From contig JAJEKV010000185.1 of NCBI GenBank assembly GCA_021234155.1, forward strand, positions 370,001-434,000: 64,000 bases of DNA, in the 5' to 3' direction. Origin of the DNA: Isoetes taiwanensis (Eukaryota; Streptophyta; Lycopodiopsida; Isoetales; Isoetaceae). The position numbers and the translations under genes were made by a program. Under the pieces are notes generated by a model. It ran no database searches, was not told the DNA's origin, and saw only the letters and a program-made list of their open reading frames with translations. Of this stretch, positions 56,965 to 64,000 are shown in pieces (within the stretch, counting starts at the first letter, position 1; each line of letters begins with the position of its first letter).

Positions 56965-57550
56965 ATAAAATCAAGCCATCTTGCAACTGCCATACTACCT
57001 GTAGAAGCCTCATCCCGCATAAAAGATCCCTAGCTCGGCAATCTGACCCTATATCTTATAAATAAATCTGAAGAATCAGGTTAATCTGTTCTTCTTCTTT
57101 TTCAAGAATCAACTCTAAACCTTTCTGCTAGTAGGAAAGAGCAAGAGGAAGGGAAAGGCTTCTAGCATTACAGACTTGGAGTAAGAATCAAAGCTGTCAA
57201 TTAACTAGAAATTTGAAGCATCTTCTCTCTGATCCCTGCATCTTTATTTATTCTACCTTATAGGCAATCTGCGCCATTTCAGTGTGCATCCACAAAGAAA
57301 AAAGAGGAAGCAATTCGTTGAAGGGCAGCCCAGCCCCAAATAAATTATGCCTTATAAGAAAGGACAAAGAAGAAGAATGGGCTGCTGGAAACTGCCAATT
57401 TAATTGTTGATCCCTATTTCATTTATGTAAAATCACAATGCTTACCCGAAACCGGAAGCATCAGAGTAAAGAACCACGTTAGTGGATTATCTGAGAAGGA
57501 TGGAGAGGCCGCCATGAAGAACCTCCAAGAAACTAGAAAAAGAAAGCGGA
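56965..57550. other. Intergenic, no gene identified
   Basis: AT-rich; no gene or clear repeat. Confidence 0.4.
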
Positions 57551-59100
57551 TTGTGACGTCCCCTACTCATATACGGTGCACTCACCGTATACAAACAGGA
57601 GTTCATCCCCCATACCAGCTCCATGCTGATACAAGGCCCTCCACATGTCACTGCAACCTTGACGAGTTCCAGTGGGAAGAATGAAGGGGTCATTTTACCC
57701 TGTCTCCCTCAGGGCCTACCTAGCTGCGGAAGCGTAAACATACATGTCAGTATACATCAATATCACTTGACCATCACGAAGGATGGCTCACCACATATCT
57801 GCATAGACAAAGATCAGCACCTCACATATGGAGATTCTACCCAAGGCTCAGACTCAAGGGGATGACTGACGGCTTGGGACTCCAGAAGTCATTGCAGACA
57901 GAATTCATGGCAAATGGATTTGGCTGGCATAAGAACATGGCTTAGGGTAGTCCACTCCATCCGCCCCTCCTGTGCACACTTTGCAGAGTAGGTTGAAAAG
58001 TGTTGGGACCTGACTGTAGCCCGCCGGATGCATAGCCAAAGGGGCTATTCCTGGGTTGCATCTCCCCAATTCCGATGGGGCAGGTAGGGATCACTCCCAC
58101 CAGAGGCTAGCATGCTGACTCAAGGTGACTAGAGGGCCACTGCCCGTACTCGACTTGAACTCCATGGAAGGTGTACACCACCCCAAGAGTGTCGAACCCA
58201 TGCAAAGCCCTCACGCAGTGGTAGAGCATTAGGTCTAGTGCACTTTAGTCCCCGATAGGCTTTACTACCAGAGGAACGTGAGCATGAGTCAGGACATGCA
58301 CCTCCTTATAAGCCAGTCTGGCCCCTCCACCCACAACCAGGTGTGGTTCTTGTACACAGGCCGAATTTAATAGTGCATTAAAGAGGGCTAGCTAGGAGCG
58401 GCCTCTACCCCCCTTCCCAATATAATGATTCCACAGAGATCATCATCACATACATATCATAGAAGAACTAAAGAATAAGATTTAATCTAAATCACAGAGT
58501 TAGGTTCTTTAGTTATGGCTTGATATCTAGAGGTCTAGATGGTGCTATGGGCAAATCAATAGGCTAAACCTGCTTACTCTATGTCTGGGAGGCGGTTTAG
58601 ACTATTGAATTGGCAAAATACCTGATCCCTGGCTTGCTCCTCCTGCTCTGAATGCATCCATGCTGCAGAATTGCTCGAAGATGAAACTAGAAAGGGAAGC
58701 TGATGAGCTAGACTGCTCAGACAGACTCTTCGGGAGTCAAGATTGGCTCTTGGAGCAAGCAAAACGGAGTTCTAGAAGGCTGTGGACGAAAATGGAAAGT
58801 TAGGATTTTATATGCCTTATATAGACTATAAGTTAGGGCTAGGGCTCATGTGGGACAAATGGGTGTGGCCCACTTGCCTATATTAATTAAGTGGCCTAAA
58901 GTGTACACATGAATAAATGTGCACACACTTGTAAGTTGCCCCCTAGGGTGCTACTTGCTTAGCTACACATCGGCGTACACGTCAATCGGGATGGCGTGCA
59001 CGCGTGACGAGGCAGTACAGTATACGTCCGCAGCATCATGGGTCTCCCCACCTTGGGATCTTCTTGTCCTGCAACCAACTTGATGTATACAATTTATTAT
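57551..59100 (-). repeat. LTR of the chromovirus (start uncertain)
   Basis: The outer end is TGTGACGTCCCC at 57551. The block shared with the other LTR family lies at about 57950-57985. The inner boundary is not clear; AT-rich sequence from about 59060 is no longer LTR-like. Confidence 0.5.
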
Positions 59101-59666
59101 TATTATACTTACACACAATTATTAGAATTTCTCTAAGGTAATATTTTTAAAACATTACTTCGACATTACATTATCCCAATAACTTATCAATTCATAGCTC
59201 CATTAAAGTAAGATACCTATTAGCCTCACTTAATACAACATTTAAGTTTATCAAATTCAACAATTTCATATACAATTATCCTTCGAGGTACTCTTCATTC
59301 CTTGCAACACATTACAACAAAATTGTGTTGCAAGTCTTCGTAGCTCGACCTCCTTGCCCTGAGCGCTCTATTGGCCTGCAGGTCAACACTACGTTAGTAC
59401 CATTTTAATTATTAATAGAATTATGGTTATAAGGTAACCACCCATCTAATTAACTAAATGGATGCATGACTAATCTCCCGGCGTAGGAAGAGGATGCTTC
59501 TTCCATCGTGGTCGTGGAGACAGCGCCCTATAATGCCTAGGATGACACTCATCCCTACACCTTTAGTTGCCCTTGGTGTGAAGGATGGCGTCCTCCGCGT
59601 AGGCATTGACTTGAGGTGCTTTCCTATCAATGCATGCCTGAATGGCCTCTTATCTCTCGAGGTTAT

Positions 59667-59689
59667 CTACTTCCGTGAGACGGAAGTAG
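59667..59689. repeat. Perfect short hairpin
   Basis: CTACTTCCGT, 3-base loop, ACGGAAGTAG, between the chromodomain and the LTR. Confidence 0.8.
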
Positions 59690-59785
59690 ACTTTTTAATC
59701 TACCTTTCCAACTAATCCAAGCAAAACCGCGGTCATGTCTACAATGACATTACACCATGTCCTAGAGATCACCCTAGTGGTCCCA

Positions 59786-60064
59786 TCATCGGTAAATACG
59801 CATGCAACCCATACCTAGCACAGGCTGCATGCGTAGATTAATCTTAACTACACATGAAATTAATCTAACAAAATTCGACATGCCTGAGCCGATTACTTCG
59901 GAGATGACCTTGCCGTCCCATTGCTCCATGAACTGCGGGTATTGCCTTATCAAGTCCTTCTTAAGTACCCATGTCGCGTCTTCCACCGCCAAGTGTTTCC
60001 ACTTGACCAAATATTGGAGAAACTCTGATCTCCTTGTCTTCTTGATGGCCTTATCAAGGATCAA
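59786..60064 (-). pseudogene. Chromodomain end of chromovirus integrase
   Basis: The chromodomain of such integrases steers insertion by binding histone marks. Seen here: SEFLQYLVKWKHLAVEDATW, followed by a KKDLIRQYPQFMEQW helix. The aromatic and acidic positions (YLVKWK, then ATW) fit the family. It is separated from the upstream GPY/F part by a frame change near 60070, and its tail up to 59786 reads into non-conserved sequence. Confidence 0.85.
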
Positions 60065-60072
60065 GTCTGGGA

Positions 60073-60534
60073 CTATCTCCAGCTGCTCTTCTTCATTTCC
60101 AACAACGTTGGTGTGTCCAAGAATTCTTCTGGATTTGGAGTATGCTTCTTCAACAAACTCACGTGGAAGACTTTATGAGTTTTCAGGTGTGCTGGCAGCT
60201 CTAACTTGTAGGATTGGTTACCTACTCTCTTGGCTATTCTGAAAGGGCCAGCCCATCTTGGAGCAAGCTTCTTACAATTTTCAATGTGGAGCTTCGCCTG
60301 CTTCACTTTGATCTTGAGCCAGTCGACGTTGTCACCAACCTGGAACTCTCTGACCGTCTGGTGCTTGTCGGCGACGCTGTTTTGTCGACTCCTTGCTGCA
60401 AGAAGATACCCTCGGACCTCTTCTATCAGCTGCTGCATGTCGGCCAACATTTGCTGCGAAACCTCTACCTTTGACACGGGATTGTGCCAGGTGTCTGGAG
60501 TTAGACATTGGTAGCCGTAGTTGATCATGAACAA
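60073..60534 (-). pseudogene. Chromovirus integrase C-terminal (GPY/F) part
   Basis: A 153-codon frame with YGYQCLTPDTW near the start, the DKHQTVREFQVGDNVDW segment and the GPY/F module APRWAGPFRIAKRVGNQSYK, then FHVSLLKKH. It lies directly downstream of the catalytic core but in another frame; a few residues between the two are missing. Confidence 0.85.
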
Positions 60535-61031
60535 CTGCTATTATAAGCGAACTCAACCAAGTGAATGTACTCTTCCCACTTACTCTGCTTGCTCCAGACA
60601 TAGTTTCTTAGCATATCTTCCAAGATTCTGTTGGTCCGTTCTGTTTGTCCATCCGTTTGAGGATGATAGGCCGTGCTCATAGACAGCTTCGTCTGGATCA
60701 TCGCAAAAAGATCCTGCCAAAAGGCACTCATGAACTTCGGGTCTCTGTCGGAGATGATCTCTCTCGGCATACCATGGAGCCTGAAGATTTCCTTGGTGAA
60801 GAGAGCAGTTGTATCCAAGGCTGTGTCGGTGGTCTTGCAAGGCACAAAATGTGCCATCTTCGACAACTTGTCGACCACAACCATCAGGGCATCTTTTCCT
60901 CTTACTGTCCTCGGGAGCCTTGTTATGAAGTCCATACTGATGACTTCCCACTTAGCGTTCGACACCGCTAATGTTCCAATGCCCCTGGAATTCGAAGCTG
61001 CTCTGCCTTCGTCTGCTGACACAGCTGACAT
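60535..61031 (-). pseudogene. Chromovirus integrase catalytic core
   Basis: Contains the DDE triad in context: SMDFITRLPR (first Asp), IISDRDPKFMSAFW (second Asp) and TDGQTERTNRILED (Glu), with the usual YHPQTDGQTER spacing. The frame is open for about 165 residues and ends early after EFAYNSSCS, where the family continues into the C-terminal part. Confidence 0.9.
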
Positions 61032-61234
61032 TCATTGATGTAGCGAGCTATCTGCTTCTTCATCCCTGGCCAATAATAACTGCTGCGCACTTTGAAATAT
61101 GTCTTCATAAATCCTGCGTGGCCAGCTATTAACAAGGTTGCATTTGAAACGGGAGTGTTGCACAACTCCCGTTTCAAAGATTCCCTCAAAAAAACATGGC
61201 ATCCTCCCAGAAATGAACTTTTTGGCCGAGTCAA
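60968..61234 (-). pseudogene. Chromovirus integrase HHCC zinc finger
   Basis: IAGHAGFMKTYFKVRSSYYW, then MKKQIARYINECQLCQQTKA gives the second His, the aromatic block and the C-x2-C pair. The part before it, where the first His is expected, is altered (SLKRELCNTPVSNATLL) and overlaps a perfect 14-bp hairpin at 61143-61178 close to the truncation point. Confidence 0.85.
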
Positions 61235-61243
61235 AGGATTTTG

Positions 61244-61638
61244 AGAGCCTAAATTTTTTTTTTCTTGCTTTTTAACCTCTCAGCAAGTGTACATTTACAT
61301 TTGATGAAATATCATAGCCTAAAAGAGCAAAATTTACAGTTGACTTTGCAATCCATGAAATGAAGACAACAAAAAACATCTTAGTTTAAATGAACTAATA
61401 ATAGTACATGAATTAGAAATTTTAAATACATCATTTTTTAAGGCAAAATTAATTTTAACACTAGAATAATCTGTCAGCTCTTGGTGGAAAAGGGCCAAAT
61501 TTACAGTTGATTGTGTAGTGTAGACAAGCAAGACTAAGAAAATAGGAAAATTGATGGGAATAAATAATATTAAAATCAATAAATATTTTAATATCAGTTT
61601 TAAAAGATACCAATCTGAAAAATATTTCTCACAAGGAG
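61244..61638. other. AT-rich spacer
   Basis: No gene; repeated AAATTTACAGTTGA words at 61330 and 61498. Confidence 0.5.
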
Positions 61639-64000
61639 TCAAAGATCAACTTCGTAGTCCTCCCCAATGTGTGTGCTTGTAGTTGCAACATCTTTCTCAG
61701 GCTTCTCTTTCTCAGGTGATTTAGCTTTTTGCTTGGTAGTGTTGTCTTCTGCCCACACTACTAGAGCCACTTCCTTCACTTTCAAAGAAAAAGTGACCTC
61801 ATCCTCTCGTGGAGTCGGGTAAAAGGAGGTCAGATTTCGAAGATGTCATTTTATAAAGTCGATGAGGATTTGGCACCTAGCTCTTGATTCTCGCCTGGTA
61901 AGCTAGGTAGTGCAGCCAATCTCATCTTAATGAAATTCACGGCCTCCTTGTCTAGATCCACTGCTACACAGTTTCGGCCTTTTTTAAGTGCGCAGGCAAT
62001 GGTTGTACCAGGGCCCGAAAAGCATCAAGTATCCAAATCTTTGACGGGAAAACATGTCAATAAGTTGGTTGATTAATTTCTCGGGCTTCGATAGTGATTG
62101 ACAATTCTCCCCAAGCTAGCTTGGGTCTTGGTAACTTCAGAACACGGGTTGAAACTCTAACACATTAGAAAAATCGAGCATCCGCATATGTTGAAGTGCT
62201 CCATTGTTCTTTTGTCAGTCAAGCTCCAAAGAGGGCCACATGAAGATATTCCACTTTGCTTAACAATCTAGGGCCTCCAAAGATGATAAGTTATATTTAG
62301 TTTTGTACCTTTATGAGAGAAGTAGTTAGCAATCTAGCAATTAACAAATAAATTTACTATTCCGTAATAGCAAAAGAAAGCGTATATTCCGTAATAAGTT
62401 CTTACCGCACCAAATTCTCATAGCCACCTTGGAGGGGGGATCCAAAATGATTCTTGAAGCTCGCCCACCATCCCCTTGCTTGCATGCTAGAGTGGAACAC
62501 CACCAGCCTCCAATGCTTAGTCATTGTTATTTTTGTTTTACACCATCAATAAAGGCATTGAACCTAGTTCCTAAAAGGTAGGTCGTCATAACTACCGTCC
62601 TTTGATCTTAAACCCGTAAGGTATATCAAAGAATGATCGTGGTAAAATTGGGGCTTAATGCTATCCACCAACTTAGTGCAAATACCTTGAACAACAGAAA
62701 ACAAATTATCCCTGATCGAATAATGTAAACTTTTCAAACTCCTGACGGTTCAACCGACAACCGCCTTTCCGTCACCAAGGTTCTTTCCTCACGAAGCAAG
62801 CTTTTAGCAGTGTGCATAAAACCTTCAGAAGATCTTTATTTTTCTTCTTGTTCTCAAGGCTTGCAAATGAAGTTAAGTTATGTAAAAACAGCTTGACACA
62901 AAAAGAAGGTCAAAGAGGTAAAGCATTATACCCATCCTTCAAAATTAGGAGCATATTGTACAATACGCCAATCAAGTTGCCGAGGGGTACATCTCCTTAC
63001 ACCTTTCCTAGGTTTCTACGCTTAATCGCTTCCATCAAGCATGTTTGGCATGCAATGACGCTTTTTTACCGACAAACGTAAAACATGAAGCACATTACTT
63101 ATTCCGAATACAAAACAGATAATTTAATCCAAATGTATAAAGCACGGTGACATGAACGCTTACTTGTGCGCTTCTTTGACATCTCTTCTAAGGAAAACTC
63201 CTTGTCCACTACTTTCTGAGTAACATTTCCAAGATTGTTGTGTCCGTGAAACCCTCGTGATCTCCCTCCAAACCGTGATAGTCATTTTTTTTTTTGCACG
63301 CCTGCGTTCTTTTTTTTTCTCTCACCGCTTTTACCTTTGCTCTTTAATTCCCCTCTTTCAAATGTCAGGAATATTTCATTTTGCAGGTCCCATATCTTCA
63401 GCAAACAACATATTGTAAGTTACATTAAAGAAAATCTTTTAGAAATGAGCTACAATAAAAATGAAACAAAGGCCAGAGTGTATTCCAGAATACACTTCGC
63501 CGACATCGGAGTGATTCGTGTATTCCCTCGAATACACTTTGTCCTAGCAAATCAGAGGTTGTAAAGTGTATTCCTAATACACTTTGGCCTGACACTAATG
63601 TGCGAGGGCTATTCCAGAATAGAGATGTGCTTACCCTGCCATCCCCGAAGGCCGCTTGAAACCAATTGTCGTGGCGATCGTAGAGCTTTTGTTGGCTTCA
63701 TCATACTTTAGGCAAAGACTCTATTGCGCACGCCCTTAAGCTCCAATGATGGCCCCGCTTCTTAAGATCCTCTCCATATTTCTCTTTTAAATATTAGGTA
63801 CTCTCTGCATGAATCTAATTTTGTCGACAAAACTCATTTTGAGTTTGTACTCATTATCCGCATTGTGTGTGTTGGCCACTATTTTCGCCTCTCTTCATCG
63901 GGCCAAAGCCACAATACACCGCACTGAGGGACTTTAAAGGTATCTTGGATTTTCTTTTCTTTAAAAAGTTGCCTCCCGAGCTTTGAAGCTATGGTTTCCA
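61639..64000 (-). pseudogene. Degenerate N4/N6 DNA-methylase-like gene, runs off the right edge
   Basis: Minus-strand exon-like segments. Edge to 63635: QLFKEKKIQDTFKVPQCGVL, then IVANTHNADNEYKLKMSFVD and a donor. 63164-63245: GNVTQKVVDKEFSLEEMSKK with a donor. 62590-62760: SIRDNLFSVVQGICTKLVDS. 62406-62524: KHWRLVVFHSSMQARGWWAS with donor GTAAGA. 62049-62090: KPEKLINQLIDMFS. 61851-62021: FSGPGTTIACALKKGRNCVA then VDLDKEAVNFIKMRLAAL. Last, 61639 ends in a charged, Lys-rich tail. KPEKLI plus LDAFSGPGTT is the SAM motif I region of N4/N6 DNA methylases (usual form D-P/A-F-x-G-x-G-T-T). Single-base shifts occur around motif I. No (D/N)PP(Y/W) motif was recognised. Similar in plan to the 21.3-22.9 kb gene. 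Confidence 0.6.
63470..63621. repeat. Cluster of GTGTATTC-cored palindromes
   Basis: Outer arms 63470-63497 and 63563-63590 are imperfect inverses ending GGCC. Each arm and the middle are themselves palindromes: GTGTATTCCAGAATACAC, GTGTATTCCCTCGAATACAC and GTGTATTCCTAATACAC. A weaker CTATTCCAGAATAG follows at 63608. It sits just downstream (minus sense) of an exon of the methylase-like gene. Confidence 0.8.

Larger units (their letters stand above)
57551..61243 (-). mobile_element. 5-prime-truncated Ty3/gypsy chromovirus
   Basis: Read on the minus strand it contains the integrase zinc finger, catalytic core, GPY/F module and chromodomain, a 3-prime region and an LTR ending GGGGACGTCACA at 57551. 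RT, RNase H, protease and gag are missing: homology stops near 61243. The LTR shares GTCCACTCCATCCGCCCCTC with the (inverse) LTR of the 38.6-49.0 kb element, so the two belong to related families. Several frameshifts and an integrase core that ends early show it is defective. Confidence 0.88.

Overview
The window looks like nuclear DNA from a land plant. Genes have introns with GT/AG borders and encode plant-type proteins: a universal stress protein, a THADA homologue, a 1-Cys peroxiredoxin, a PPR fragment and a FAR-17a/AIG1-like membrane protein. The rest is AT-rich intergenic DNA dominated by plant transposons: a chromovirus, a large LTR element with initiator-tRNA-Met-type primer sites, L1-like LINEs with zf-RVT domains and poly(A) tails, a Helitron/PIF1 helicase relic, foldback elements and microsatellites. 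A mitochondrial-type tRNA-Glu relic also fits. I cannot name the species. The methylase-like transposon genes make me think of a seedless plant rather than an angiosperm, but that is a weak inference.

Layout. 1.8-2.6 kb: an intact four-exon universal stress protein gene. 2.9-9.5 kb: a tandem segmental duplication; one unit holds a 1.5 kb foldback element and the other shows the empty site. A second copy of that element lies at 55.5-57.0 kb with its core inverted. 11-14 kb: a small unknown ORF, a LINE RT relic and an LTR-element remnant. 15.4-17.4 kb: the middle of a THADA-like gene with two frameshifts. 21.0-24.2 kb: a 3.2 kb element with perfect 31-bp terminal inverted repeats, carrying two divergent genes around a nest of long inverted repeats. 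I regard this as the most novel unit here. 24.4-28.9 kb: three LINE fragments (two with target-site duplications) and a broken Helitron helicase. 30.6-31.7 kb: a 1-Cys peroxiredoxin pseudogene with a hairpin insertion. 31.8-35.7 kb: a GA-rich microsatellite, tandem repeats, short retroposon ends with microsatellite tails and the tRNA-Glu relic. 36.8-37.4 kb: a PPR relic. 38.6-49.0 kb: a complete 10.45 kb LTR element without recognisable coding capacity. 49.9-53.6 kb: the AIG1-like gene. 54.5-57 kb: LINE tails and the second foldback copy. 57.5-61.2 kb: a minus-strand, 5-prime-truncated chromovirus. 61.6 kb to the right edge: a second, degenerate methylase-like gene.

Only the universal stress protein gene, the AIG1-like gene and the small two-exon gene inside the 3.2 kb element look capable of making a protein. 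Most other coding matches carry single-base frameshifts, several in homopolymers. These may be true pseudogenes or consensus errors of a long-read assembly; the sequence alone cannot decide.
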